NCBI RefSeq assembly: GCF_032461945.1
Contig: NZ_JAWCUD010000012.1
Coordinates: 62,001 to 126,000, forward strand
Source: Paenibacillus_E violae
GTDB taxonomy: Bacteria > Bacillota > Bacilli > Paenibacillales > NBRC-103111
Direction of reading: 5' to 3'
DNA length: 64,000 bases
Shown here: positions 24,051 through 32,009 of the stretch, piece by piece
How positions within the stretch are numbered: position 1 is the first letter of the stretch
Layout: each line of letters opens with the position of its first letter
Position numbers and translations under genes: made by a program
Notes under the pieces: model-generated
The model's input: the letters and a program-made list of their open reading frames with translations, nothing else
Database searches by the model: none
Told to the model about the DNA's origin: nothing

Positions 24051-25574
24051 TTATTTCACCGCAGGAAGAATCACCTTAAAGGTGGTTCCCACTCCCACGA
24101 TACTATGCACTTCGATCAATCCGCCATGTAGCTGAACAATCGAATGGGTGATCGATAAGCCCAGACCGGCGCCGCCGCTACGTCTTGCGCGCGAGGTATC
24201 GATGCGGTAAAACCGGTCAAACAGATGAGGAAGATGCTCGGGCGCAATCCCCTCTCCGTTGTCATGGATTGCAATTTCCACGCCAGTTGGCGTTTGCGCC
24301 AGCGTAAGCCCGACTTGCCCAGTCAACGGGTGCGTATGCTGAACGGCATTGTGGAACAGGTTAAGCACAACCTGCTTGATTTTATCCGGATCATACAGAC
24401 ATCGGGTCTGAGGCGCTAGGTGAAAGGTGACTTTCCTGTCTCCTGCAAGTAGACGAAGCTGAGGCTCCATCTCATGCAGCATCTCATCAAGCACTCCTTC
24501 CTTCTTCTGAAAAGAGGGAGAACGATCAAGCCGCGCCAGCAAAAGGAGATCCTCGACAAGCTTATTAATTCTCACGGATTCGCCATGCATGCTTTTCAAT
24601 GCTTTCAGCAATGGCTCCGGCTGTTGGTATGCTCCGCGAAGCAGTACCTCCAGAAAGCCGTGTATGGATGTGAGCGGTGTGCGAAGTTCATGCGAAGCAT
24701 CCGCTGCGAAACGGCGCATCTGCTCTTTCGCTTCCTTTTCCGCCTCGAAAGATACCTCCAACCGTTCCAGCATCCCATTAAATGAGGCGGCCAGACGATC
24801 AATTTCCACCTGTCCCTGATGTGCAGGGAATCGCTCGTTCAGGTTACCTGAGTCAATCTGCTTGACCGTATCCACCATATTGGAGAGCGGAACCAGCGTT
24901 CGGCGCAAGACGGGAAGGAAGCCTAGAAGACCAAACACCATCGCTAACAAGGATAGAAAAATAAAAGTAAGTAATTGCTGAACCAACACATCCCGAATCG
25001 GTGCAACACTGGTGCTGGCTTGAATAATGCCCTGAAAGCTTGGTCCGCCGGGACCGCCCCGGGATCGTTCAGGCTCTCCGCCAATCTGATGAAAAACCAC
25101 AAGTTGATCATTGCCCTTCTCATCTTTGACGATGCGGTGCTCCAGCTTCATTTTCTTCTTTGCCAGGAGACTCAGATATTCCTCTTGGCTCAGTTGTGGA
25201 GCTGGCTGCTCATAAGGTGAGGAGATCAGCTTATAATTTCCTTTTTCATCAATAAAAGCAATGGATAACTCCGATACGAAAATCCGCTCCTGCTCACCGG
25301 CGAAACCAGGCCGGTTCTCACGGTTTGAGGGAAATACGGGCGTTTGCCCGTCTCCAGTACCCAAACCCAGACGCAGCATATTCGGGGGCAGTGCAGCAAG
25401 CTGATTGCGGATGGTCTCCGCTTTATTTTGATACATGAACCGCTGCATAACGACATATTGAAACACCCCAATGAGCAGCAGCAGCACGGATAGCACCAGT
25501 AAGGTTCTAGAAAGCAGTTGAAATTTCAGAGAGCCCGTCGCAAAAAGATCGGCAAACCTCCCCTTCCTTTTCAT
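24051..25574 (-). CDS. Membrane sensor histidine kinase of the TCAG-box system
   Basis: A 507-residue kinase. TM1 is at about 22-44, an extracytoplasmic sensor at 45-199 with a Gly/Arg/Pro-rich stretch (EPERSRGGPGGPSFQG), TM2 at about 200-222, HAMP at about 224-275, HisKA with His295 (FAADASHELRTPLTSIHGFL), and HATPase with N-box NLFHNAVQHTH, DNGEGIAPEHL and GGAGLGLSIT. It resembles BaeS/ResE-type kinases. Its start overlaps the response-regulator stop by 4 bases, so they form one operon. The cue is unknown; the linked target genes are an ApbE-like protein and an exported repeat protein, hinting at an envelope or redox signal. Confidence 0.94.
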   Translation of the reverse strand: MKRKGRFADLFATGSLKFQLLSRTLLVLSVLLLLIGVFQYVVMQRFMYQNKAETIRNQLAALPPNMLRLGLGTGDGQTPVFPSNRENRPGFAGEQERIFVSELSIAFIDEKGNYKLISSPYEQPAPQLSQEEYLSLLAKKKMKLEHRIVKDEKGNDQLVVFHQIGGEPERSRGGPGGPSFQGIIQASTSVAPIRDVLVQQLLTFIFLSLLAMVFGLLGFLPVLRRTLVPLSNMVDTVKQIDSGNLNERFPAHQGQVEIDRLAASFNGMLERLEVSFEAEKEAKEQMRRFAADASHELRTPLTSIHGFLEVLLRGAYQQPEPLLKALKSMHGESVRINKLVEDLLLLARLDRSPSFQKKEGVLDEMLHEMEPQLRLLAGDRKVTFHLAPQTRCLYDPDKIKQVVLNLFHNAVQHTHPLTGQVGLTLAQTPTGVEIAIHDNGEGIAPEHLPHLFDRFYRIDTSRARRSGGAGLGLSITHSIVQLHGGLIEVHSIVGVGTTFKVILPAVK

Positions 25575-26254
25575 GTCAAATCCATCCGGTAACCGGCTCC
25601 GCGAATCGTGCGAATCAGCTTATGTTCCTTATCGTTCAGCTTATCGCGCAAGGACCGAATGTACACCTCCACGATATTCTCTTCGCCTCCAAAATCATAT
25701 CCCCAAACTTTATCGAGAATCATCGATTTGCTGAGCACAAGTCCATGATTAATCGCCATGAATTTAAGCAGCTCATATTCGGTTGGGGATAACTCCAGCA
25801 CTCTGTCATGCAGGCTAATTTCTTTGCGACGGTCATCCATGCGAAGCGGTCCAATTACAACCTCGCCGAACAAGTTTGGAAAATGATTGCGTATCCGCGC
25901 ATAAATGCGGGCAAGCAGCTCTTCAAAGCTGAACGGTTTGACCATATAATCGTCCGCTCCGATTGTAAGTCCCTTCACCCGGTCATCGATTTCGTCTTTG
26001 GCTGTCAGCATGATGACGGCGATGTTTTCCGTCTTTTTGATCATACGGCAAACTTCGAATCCGTCCATTCCCGGCATCATCACATCCAATATCGCAATAT
26101 GCGGCTGAAATTTATTGCATGTCGTGATGGCGGAAAGTCCATCCGTTGCGGTCATCACCTCGAAGCCTTCATTCGTTAGACCTAATTCTAAAAATTCCAA
26201 AATATGAGGCTCGTCATCTACGAGCAGAATTTTGATTCCTTTTAACTGGCGCAT
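25571..26254 (-). CDS. OmpR-family response regulator of the TCAG-box system
   Basis: A 227-residue regulator. The receiver domain has acidic DDEP, the phospho-acceptor Asp in IAILDVMMPGMDG (about residue 56), Thr in MLTAKD and Lys in YMVKPFSFEEL. The C-terminal winged helix contains LSPTEYELLKFMAINHGLVL and the recognition helix NIVEVYIRSLRDKLN. GGGAGG lies 9 bases before ATG 26254. Upstream, three (perhaps four) 11-bp-phased TCAG boxes suggest autoregulation; the same boxes in the plus direction precede the divergent ApbE-like gene. Members of this family bind direct repeats with 10-11 base periodicity, which fits. Confidence 0.95.
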   Translation of the reverse strand: MRQLKGIKILLVDDEPHILEFLELGLTNEGFEVMTATDGLSAITTCNKFQPHIAILDVMMPGMDGFEVCRMIKKTENIAVIMLTAKDEIDDRVKGLTIGADDYMVKPFSFEELLARIYARIRNHFPNLFGEVVIGPLRMDDRRKEISLHDRVLELSPTEYELLKFMAINHGLVLSKSMILDKVWGYDFGGEENIVEVYIRSLRDKLNDKEHKLIRTIRGAGYRMDLT

Positions 26255-26339
26255 GGGGTCGTTCCTCCCGGGTTCAATTCAATACAGGCTTTACAGACAT
26301 TTTCTATAGTCAGTATCCCATATCCTGCCTAAAAGCAAC

Positions 26340-26365
26340 CTGAGCAAAAGCTGAAAGGTTGCTGA
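26340..26365 (-). promoter_or_regulatory. Phased TCAG boxes facing the response-regulator gene
   Basis: On the minus strand TCAG boxes occupy 26365-26362, 26354-26351 and 26343-26340 (11-base steps); a degenerate TTAG at 26332-26329 continues the phase. A GATACT -10 candidate is at 26317-26312. Confidence 0.6.
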
Positions 26366-26378
26366 ATACTATCACTTT

Positions 26379-26431
26379 TCAGTAATTTTTCAGCTAACTA
26401 TCAATTGAATCTCAGGTAATGCTTCTATAAT
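26379..26431 (+). promoter_or_regulatory. Promoter with four phased TCAG boxes before the ApbE-like gene
   Basis: TCAG 26379, TCAG 26390, TCAA 26401 and TCAG 26412 are exactly 11 bases apart; TATAAT (26426-26431) starts 14 bases after the start of the last box. The last 20 bases match the repeat-protein promoter at 17 of 20 positions, including the same box-to-minus-10 distance and the same TCAA in the third box from the promoter-distal end of that array. Confidence 0.7.
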
Positions 26432-26475
26432 TAGACCAACAACGTAAAGGACACCAAAGAAAAGAGGAAACACTT

Positions 26476-27357
26476 ATGGAGCCATTATCCCCCTCCTTCC
26501 ATTCGTTCCATTTCCAATCGCTCAAGGCTGAGATCGAATTATTGCTCCGCTGTGACGATAAAGAGCGCACGCTCATCACGCAATTAACCGATGATTGGTT
26601 TCGCAATGTCGATAAGCGTTTCAGCCCGGCTCTTGCCGACAGTGAAATTTCTCTATTAAATACATTAGCCGGGGAAAATTGCATGGTTTCTAATACCATG
26701 CTAGAGGTACTTTTTTTAGCTGAAATGTACCAAGCTGTAACCGATGGCTATTATCATCCACTTCATGCGGATGGTGCGCAGGCCGCTGCCCTTTTGGAAT
26801 GGGAAGTAGATCCCTCCACGAAATCGATTAAGCTCCCCCATAATGCCAACATTCATTTGAGAGGGCTGGAGCAGGGCTGGGCGGTCAAACGATTAGCAGA
26901 ATATATGCAGAAACAGCTTTCCCTGGAGCAAGGCTTAATCCTCGCCGGAGGAGAAATTACGGTATGGGGTCGAAGCTCGCTGGGCATTGATCCTTGGATT
27001 ATCGGCATTCAGAACCCTTGGCATGACAACGCTAAGCTAGGTGCCATCGCTTTACCCGAAGGTTCCCTATCGACGTACAGCCAGTTCGAAGATCCGGATG
27101 CTGGCTCGGTCCATGATGTCGTGCAGTGCACGGTTGCCGGTGAAGATCTTGTGGAATGCCAAGTTTGGGCTAGGACGCTTGCAAGACTTGGTGTTCATGA
27201 AGGGCTGGCGCTGCTGGCCAAACGCACCTCCGTGTGTGAAGCGGTCGTGATTACCGCGGAACAGGAGCTTCACTATTTCGGGAAAAAAGCCTCTCTCCAG
27301 CGAAGATGGCTGGATATGCGAATCGACCATTATCACTTTCAAGATAAGGTATCTTAA
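26476..27357 (+). CDS. ApbE-like protein (FAD:protein FMN transferase family, divergent)
   Basis: A 293-residue protein with ApbE landmarks: WFRNVDKRFSPALADSEISL near the N-terminus, YHPLHADG, HLRGLEQGWAVKRLAEYMQ (usually DLGGIAKGYA-D), LILAGGEITVWG (usually GGDI-WG), IGIQNPWH and LSTYSQFE. ApbE proteins attach FMN to Thr or Ser of partner proteins, mostly outside the membrane. Here there is no signal peptide or lipobox, and several canonical residues differ (GGEI for GGDI; DLVECQVWART in the metal region), so activity is uncertain. AGAGGAAA precedes ATG 26476. It is transcribed divergently from the two-component operon, under the same type of phased boxes. Confidence 0.8.
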   Translation: MEPLSPSFHSFHFQSLKAEIELLLRCDDKERTLITQLTDDWFRNVDKRFSPALADSEISLLNTLAGENCMVSNTMLEVLFLAEMYQAVTDGYYHPLHADGAQAAALLEWEVDPSTKSIKLPHNANIHLRGLEQGWAVKRLAEYMQKQLSLEQGLILAGGEITVWGRSSLGIDPWIIGIQNPWHDNAKLGAIALPEGSLSTYSQFEDPDAGSVHDVVQCTVAGEDLVECQVWARTLARLGVHEGLALLAKRTSVCEAVVITAEQELHYFGKKASLQRRWLDMRIDHYHFQDKVS

Positions 27358-27370
27358 GCCACTGGAACCT

Positions 27371-27454
27371 TTATCCACATACTTGCGCACATTATCCACA
27401 TATTTCAGATGATTTACCCACAAGGATGGTTATTTTATCAACAAGTTATCCACA
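27371..27454 (+). promoter_or_regulatory. Cluster of five DnaA boxes
   Basis: Three perfect TTATCCACA boxes (27371-27379, 27392-27400, 27446-27454) and two with one mismatch (TTACCCACA 27414-27422, TTATCAACA 27435-27443) all point the same way. Starts are spaced 21, 22, 21 and 11 bases, so all boxes lie on one face of the helix. The last box ends 2 bases before a -35 element. Confidence 0.75.
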
Positions 27455-27456
27455 GG

Positions 27457-27486
27457 TTGTTAGTAAGAACGAAAACATGATACAAT
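27457..27486 (+). promoter_or_regulatory. Promoter of the HI0933-type flavoprotein gene
   Basis: TTGTTA (27457-27462), 18 bases, TACAAT (27481-27486); the ATG is 27 bases further. DnaA boxes abut the -35. Confidence 0.5.
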
Positions 27487-27513
27487 TTTTCAAAAATGAA
27501 CTAGAGGTATCGT

Positions 27514-28770
27514 ATGAAGTATGATGTCATTGTCATCGGCGGAGGTTCGGCTGGCCTCATGGCTAGTATTGCCGCAAGCCGCCAAGGCGCCAAGGTTCTT
27601 CTCCTCGACAAAGGGGATAAGCTCGGCCGCAAGCTTGGCATCTCCGGAGGCGGCAGGTGCAACGTTACGAATAACAAAGACATGGATGAGCTTATTCAGC
27701 ATATCCCGGGCAACGGGCGCTTCCTATACAGTGCTTTGACGCAGTTCGGCAACAAGCACATTATCGAATTTTTTGAAAATCTCGGGATCCGTCTGAAAGA
27801 AGAGGATAACGGGCGTATGTTTCCCGTCAGCGACAAGGCCAAAACCGTCGTAGACGCGTTGATCGGCCAAGTTCGCAAGCAGGGTGTGGAGATCCGGACG
27901 AACAGTCCGGTCAAAAGGGTCCTGTTCCAGGACGGCAGCGTCCAAGGCGTCCAGCTCCACTCCGGCGAGAAGATGGACAGCCGCGCTGTCATCATCGCCT
28001 CAGGCGGATGCTCCGTTCCGCATACCGGCTCCACTGGAGACGGATATGCGTGGGCGGAAGCTGGCGGGCATACGATCACGCAGCTTTTTCCGACCGAGGT
28101 CCCGCTAACCTCGAAGGAAGCTTGGATCCGCAGCCGCGAGCTGCAAGGACTTTCTTTGCGCGACGTGACACTTTCCGTGTGGAACGCCAAAGGGAAGGCT
28201 GTCATCTCCCACCGCGGGGACATGTTGTTTACGCACTTCGGGCTGTCCGGCCCCATCGCCCTGCGCTGCAGTCAGTTCGTCGTCAAGGAACTAGCCAAAG
28301 CCGAGCGGAAGGAAGTTCTTCTTACCGTGGATCTCTTCCCTGACCTGAGCATGGATGAGCTGTACAAAGAAAGCATGGCGCTCACGAAGGTTGAGGCCAA
28401 GAAAGCAATTAAGAACGTGCTGAAGCCTCTCCTGTCCGAGCGTCTGATTCCTATGCTGCTGGAGCGATCCGGTCTGGACGAGCAGCTTACGCACGATAAC
28501 ATTCCGAAGCAGAAGTGGCTCGACATGTGCAAGCTTATGAAGGCTTTCCCCGTGCGCATTCACGGGACGCTTTCCATTGAAGAAGCCTTCGTTACGGGCG
28601 GCGGCGTGCATCTCAAAGAAGTCGACCCCAGCACGATGGCGTCGAAGTTGGTGAATGGACTTTACTTCTGTGGAGAAGTCCTGGATATTCACGGCTATAC
28701 AGGCGGTTATAATATCACCGCTGCTTTCTCTACCGGTTATATGGCCGGCCAAAGCGCGGCGCAGCAGTAG
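27514..28770 (+). CDS. NAD(P)/FAD-dependent oxidoreductase, HI0933/YtfP family
   Basis: A 418-residue flavoprotein. The Rossmann FAD motif is MKYDVIVIGGGSAGLMASIA, followed by KLGRKLGISGGGRCNVTN, the hallmark of the HI0933/BaiN/YtfP family. The C-terminal FAD contact is GLYFCGEVLDIHGYTGGYN. The physiological reaction of bacterial YtfP proteins is not established. Its promoter region carries a DnaA-box cluster. A bidirectional hairpin separates it from the convergent symporter gene. Confidence 0.92.
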   Translation: MKYDVIVIGGGSAGLMASIAASRQGAKVLLLDKGDKLGRKLGISGGGRCNVTNNKDMDELIQHIPGNGRFLYSALTQFGNKHIIEFFENLGIRLKEEDNGRMFPVSDKAKTVVDALIGQVRKQGVEIRTNSPVKRVLFQDGSVQGVQLHSGEKMDSRAVIIASGGCSVPHTGSTGDGYAWAEAGGHTITQLFPTEVPLTSKEAWIRSRELQGLSLRDVTLSVWNAKGKAVISHRGDMLFTHFGLSGPIALRCSQFVVKELAKAERKEVLLTVDLFPDLSMDELYKESMALTKVEAKKAIKNVLKPLLSERLIPMLLERSGLDEQLTHDNIPKQKWLDMCKLMKAFPVRIHGTLSIEEAFVTGGGVHLKEVDPSTMASKLVNGLYFCGEVLDIHGYTGGYNITAAFSTGYMAGQSAAQQ

Positions 28771-28792
28771 ATTGTTCCCTACTCCAACTAAA

Positions 28793-28822
28793 AAGGACCT
28801 ACATCCACGGATGCAGGTCCTT
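28793..28822. terminator. Bidirectional terminator
   Basis: AAGGACCT (28793-28800) pairs with AGGTCCTT (28815-28822), with an inner CATCC/GGATG stem, between convergent genes. Confidence 0.8.
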
Positions 28823-28839
28823 CTTCATTTTACAAGAGA

Positions 28840-30195
28840 TTAAGCTGTTACCGCTTCAAGGTCATCTTCTTCGTCACGATCAAATGCCGCGCGGTCGAAT
28901 TCGCCTTCGGACTCAGCTACAAGCAAAGCTGTAACGGTTGTACCCGTTGCGTTAACGGCTGTACGACCCATGTCGATCAGCGCTTCAACGCCAAGCACAA
29001 GACCCATACCTTCCAGAGGCAAACCAAGAGCTGTCAATACAACGGTCGTCGAAATCGCAGCAGGTCCCGGAACACCGGCAACACCAATGGAGGAAATTAC
29101 GCTTACTAGGATAAGGATAAAGTAGTCAGATCCACTAAGTGGGAGATTGTAAACTTTCGCTACGAAAATCGCTACAACCGCCGGCCACACACCGCCGCAA
29201 CCATTGAAGTTCATTGTAGCGCCGAGTGGTGCTACGAAGCTGGCAATACGCGGTGAAATACGTAGACGCTTCGTGATAACTTCCAGGTTCACCGGCAGCG
29301 TTGCATAACTGCTTCGTGTTGTGAATGCGACAGCAATCGTCGGATACGCTTTTTTGAAAAACTTAATAGGGTTAACTTTCGCTACCAGAAGAACTAAACC
29401 ACCGAAAATCAAGACGAAGTGAATGATAAGTGCTACGTAAGAAGTTAAGATAATTTTGGCAAGCGGAGCAAGGGTTTCAATCCCATATTTCGCCGCCATA
29501 CCTGCGATCAATGCATATACACCATATGGTGTCAGACGAATAACATACTTAACAACTTGGTGAATCACAGCAGTTGCGGATGTAATAAACGATTTAACAG
29601 CTGCTACGCTCTCAGGCTTCTTGGAACCAACGTGAACAATAGCCACAGCCACGAAGATCGCGAAGATCAGAACGGGTACAACTTTCCCTGTTGCCATATC
29701 GTTAATCGGGTTGGACGGCACCAGATCCAGAATAACTTGGGAGAACGTCGGAATTTCTTTAGCTTTAAAATCTTTCGGTACAGCCTGTGCAATCCCGTTA
29801 CCTGGATCGAACGCCAGGGCAATGACCAAACCAATCACAGATGCAATCCCTGTTGTCAGCAAAAACCAGCCGATTGTTTTCAGACCGAGTTTACGAAGCT
29901 GACCTAGACTGGATAGAGAGGAAATACTGTTAATAACTAAGATAAGGACCAGAGGCATTACGAGCATTTTAATCAAGTTAACATAAATCGTTCCGATCGT
30001 GCTTACGCTTTTGTACTCCAAATGCAATTGGTTAAACGCTATCCCGGCTACGAGACCAAGACCTAACCCGATGAAAACGCGGTTCCCGAAGCTTACTCTT
30101 TTTCTCCCCAAGAAAACGAGCAAACCAATAATTAATATTGATACGACTAAGCTGACCCAGTTCGATGTAAATGCGGTGACCAGGTTATTTTTCAC
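28840..30195 (-). CDS. Dicarboxylate/amino acid:cation symporter (DAACS), possibly TcyP-like
   Basis: About 451 residues with eight hydrophobic helices and two re-entrant regions of the GltP/TcyP fold. Family motifs include NLIKMLVMPLVLILVINSIS, the Ser-rich FTTRSSYATLPVNLEV loop, and NFNGCGGVWPAVVAIF. It imports an acidic amino acid, dicarboxylate or L-cystine with a cation; overall similarity to the Bacillus cystine carrier TcyP is my impression only. The open frame starts at 30255 and an ATG at 30204 lies directly on AAGGAG, so GTG 30195 (VKNNLVTAF), 9 bases after AAGGAG, is the best start. The tail is acidic (DRDEEDDLEAVTA). Confidence 0.85.
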   Translation of the reverse strand: MKNNLVTAFTSNWVSLVVSILIIGLLVFLGRKRVSFGNRVFIGLGLGLVAGIAFNQLHLEYKSVSTIGTIYVNLIKMLVMPLVLILVINSISSLSSLGQLRKLGLKTIGWFLLTTGIASVIGLVIALAFDPGNGIAQAVPKDFKAKEIPTFSQVILDLVPSNPINDMATGKVVPVLIFAIFVAVAIVHVGSKKPESVAAVKSFITSATAVIHQVVKYVIRLTPYGVYALIAGMAAKYGIETLAPLAKIILTSYVALIIHFVLIFGGLVLLVAKVNPIKFFKKAYPTIAVAFTTRSSYATLPVNLEVITKRLRISPRIASFVAPLGATMNFNGCGGVWPAVVAIFVAKVYNLPLSGSDYFILILVSVISSIGVAGVPGPAAISTTVVLTALGLPLEGMGLVLGVEALIDMGRTAVNATGTTVTALLVAESEGEFDRAAFDRDEEDDLEAVTA

Positions 30196-30243
30196 TAGAA
30201 TCATCTCCTTAATTCCTACGATCTTACTTGGTTTAATGGAATT

Positions 30244-30272
30244 AGAATATGACATTAGAAGTTACATGTCAA
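30244..30272 (-). promoter_or_regulatory. Promoter of the symporter gene with inverted repeat
   Basis: On the minus strand TTGACA (30272-30267), 17 bases, TATTCT (30249-30244). An inverted repeat TGACAT-N10-ATGTCA (30250-30255 / 30266-30271) fills the spacer and could be a repressor site. Confidence 0.6.
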
Positions 30273-30292
30273 TGGTTAATTTAAAATAATGC

Positions 30293-30341
30293 AAAAAAAC
30301 CGAATTTTATGCTCGTTAATCCGAGATAAAATGCGGTTTTT
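30293..30341 (-). terminator. Terminator downstream of the 135-residue hypothetical gene
   Basis: A 16-base stem with one mismatch (AAAAAACCG-ATTTTAT against ATAAAAT-CGGTTTTTT) with A and T runs at both ends; it can work on both strands. The bases from 30346 to 30534 show nothing else I can name. Confidence 0.65.
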
Positions 30342-30534
30342 TCTCACAATATTTGTGTAATTACGAACGAAATTTACAAAGCATGCCTTAAATGAGGCTA
30401 ATCCAATCGGAAGCCTATTATAGCTGAATTGCAATGCTGCATAGAAATGAGGGGATGCCCCTCCGGTCATCCTTGACCAAATGGGACAGCCCCCACCTTG
30501 ACTCATGAACCTGTGCGAACAGAACTAACTCACC

Positions 30535-30942
30535 TCAGATCCGTATGCCGGCGCTGAAGTGATTGTAGTCGTCAGAGGACGGATCAAAAGCCGCTTCTTC
30601 CTCGCTCGGCACGGCGTCGGCATCACGCGTTGAGGCGTAATTATCCGGCCAATCCTCATTCACGGTGTGAGCCGGGATGCGGATGGAGCCCTCCAGATCA
30701 TACGCCATAGCGTAGGTATCCGGCTCGGACTGCGTGGGCTGCCGTTCCACTAGACGCCCGCCGTGTGCCTGCGCGATCTCAAGCGCTGAGGTCATTTCCT
30801 GGTCGTCGAGATGGATGTGCAGCGTCGTCCTCTCCCCTTCCAGCAGCTCCGGCTTGTAGCCGAGCTCCTCCAATGTATCAAGCGCAAGCAGTGCATCCCG
30901 CTCCTTATCAAAACCAAAAAAGATAGGAACAAAGTTCTTCAT
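30535..30942 (-). CDS. Hypothetical protein with acidic C-terminal half
   Basis: A 135-residue cytosolic protein. The N-terminal part, MKNFVPIFFGFDKERDALLA followed by LDTLEELGYKPELLEGERTT, looks like a small alpha/beta domain that could resemble the fold of SpoVT/UvrABC-adjacent stress proteins, but I do not recognise it. The second half is low-complexity and acidic (DADAVPSEEEAAFDPSSDD). The frame continues 66 codons upstream with poor composition; ATG 30942 has AAAGGA 9 bases upstream. It follows the inositol-monophosphatase-type gene in the same direction by 70 bases. Confidence 0.65.
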   Translation of the reverse strand: MKNFVPIFFGFDKERDALLALDTLEELGYKPELLEGERTTLHIHLDDQEMTSALEIAQAHGGRLVERQPTQSEPDTYAMAYDLEGSIRIPAHTVNEDWPDNYASTRDADAVPSEEEAAFDPSSDDYNHFSAGIRI

Positions 30943-31012
30943 CGCATAGCATCCTTTCTTCCTCCAAATGAAAAGTCTGCCATTAGCTTCTGCAACTTGT
31001 TCCCTGCCTATT

Positions 31013-31837
31013 CTACATCGTAGCTTCCTGCACGATTTTGAGCAGCTCCGCATGGTATTCGGGCACCGCAGCAACGATATAAGCCGGCTTTCCGCTCCCG
31101 TCACCAGTTCCACCAAGCATAGCAAGTGGATTGCCATCAAAATCCGTCACCTTCACGCCTGCCTCTTGCGCCAGCAGCAACCCCGCGTACAAATCCTCCC
31201 CTTCAGAGTTGTATAGAACAATGCCGTGCAGGTCGCCTCTGGCCAGCAGCGCCCATGTCAAAGACGGCGCCCACATGCGCAGTACCCTTTTCATTGAATG
31301 CTCCAGATGATGCCGGAGCCTTAGCGCCCCTTGATCATTTTTGCCAACGACATGGCCCTGAATCCATGAGATGGTGGATTTTACAAGCGCTCCGCTGGGC
31401 TTTGCCGCAAGCTTCCTGCCATCCTGCCAAGCGCCTTCCCCCTGCAGGGCGGCATAATTAAGCCCGAGTGCCGAATCGTGGATCACGCCAAGTACAATTC
31501 GCCCCTGATAGCTTAAGGAAATGGATACTCCGTAAAGCGGTATCCCGAGAGCGAAATTATTCGTTCCATCCAGCGGGTCAACGTGCCAAACCCATTCACT
31601 TGCCGCACCGCCTTCACCGGCTTCTTCACTATAGATACGATGAGTTGGGAACACCGCCATAATCTCATCAACAATGAGGCGATCCGCTTTCACATCGACC
31701 TCGGTCACCAAGTCGCCACGCTCATCCTTGTGCTGAATATTCAACTTACTGCCGAAGTGCTCTCTTGCCAACTCTCCCGCCTTGGATGCTGCTTTCACAG
31801 CAACTTCTCTGGCTACAATCCATTCCTTACCATCCAT
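31013..31837 (-). CDS. Inositol monophosphatase family protein
   Basis: A 274-residue Mg2+-dependent phosphatase of the SuhB/CysQ/IMPase family. Metal-binding motifs are SEEAGEGG (Glu-Glu), VDPLDGTNNFALGIP (Asp-x-Leu-Asp-Gly-Thr) and the C-terminal SEGEDLYAGLLLAQEAGVKV, where the usual WD-A-G pattern appears as ED-YAG. The substrate may be inositol phosphates, other sugar phosphates or 3'-phosphoadenosine 5'-phosphate. AAGGGG lies upstream of ATG 31837. Confidence 0.9.
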   Translation of the reverse strand: MDGKEWIVAREVAVKAASKAGELAREHFGSKLNIQHKDERGDLVTEVDVKADRLIVDEIMAVFPTHRIYSEEAGEGGAASEWVWHVDPLDGTNNFALGIPLYGVSISLSYQGRIVLGVIHDSALGLNYAALQGEGAWQDGRKLAAKPSGALVKSTISWIQGHVVGKNDQGALRLRHHLEHSMKRVLRMWAPSLTWALLARGDLHGIVLYNSEGEDLYAGLLLAQEAGVKVTDFDGNPLAMLGGTGDGSGKPAYIVAAVPEYHAELLKIVQEATM

Positions 31838-31931
31838 ATCCCTTAGCCCCTTTGTGGAAACATTCTTCTATAGATGTAACCATTTTACCATATGTTCCCT
31901 ACGAAGTTACCCTTGTGTGAAGCCCCTTGCA

Positions 31932-31961
31932 TTGACAAGCAGCCTCTTCATAAGTGATAAT
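31932..31961 (+). promoter_or_regulatory. Promoter of the aldolase-domain gene
   Basis: TTGACA (31932-31937), 18 bases, GATAAT (31956-31961), 48 bases before the start codon. Confidence 0.6.
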
Positions 31962-32009
31962 ATAGCAAAATCTTAAGCGATATGAGCAGTCGAAAGGGGC
32001 ATTACGAGC

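Noticed and set aside
27371..27454. Chromosomal replication origin
   Set aside because: Only a DnaA-box cluster is present; there is no dnaA, dnaN, recF or AT-rich unwinding stretch beside it.
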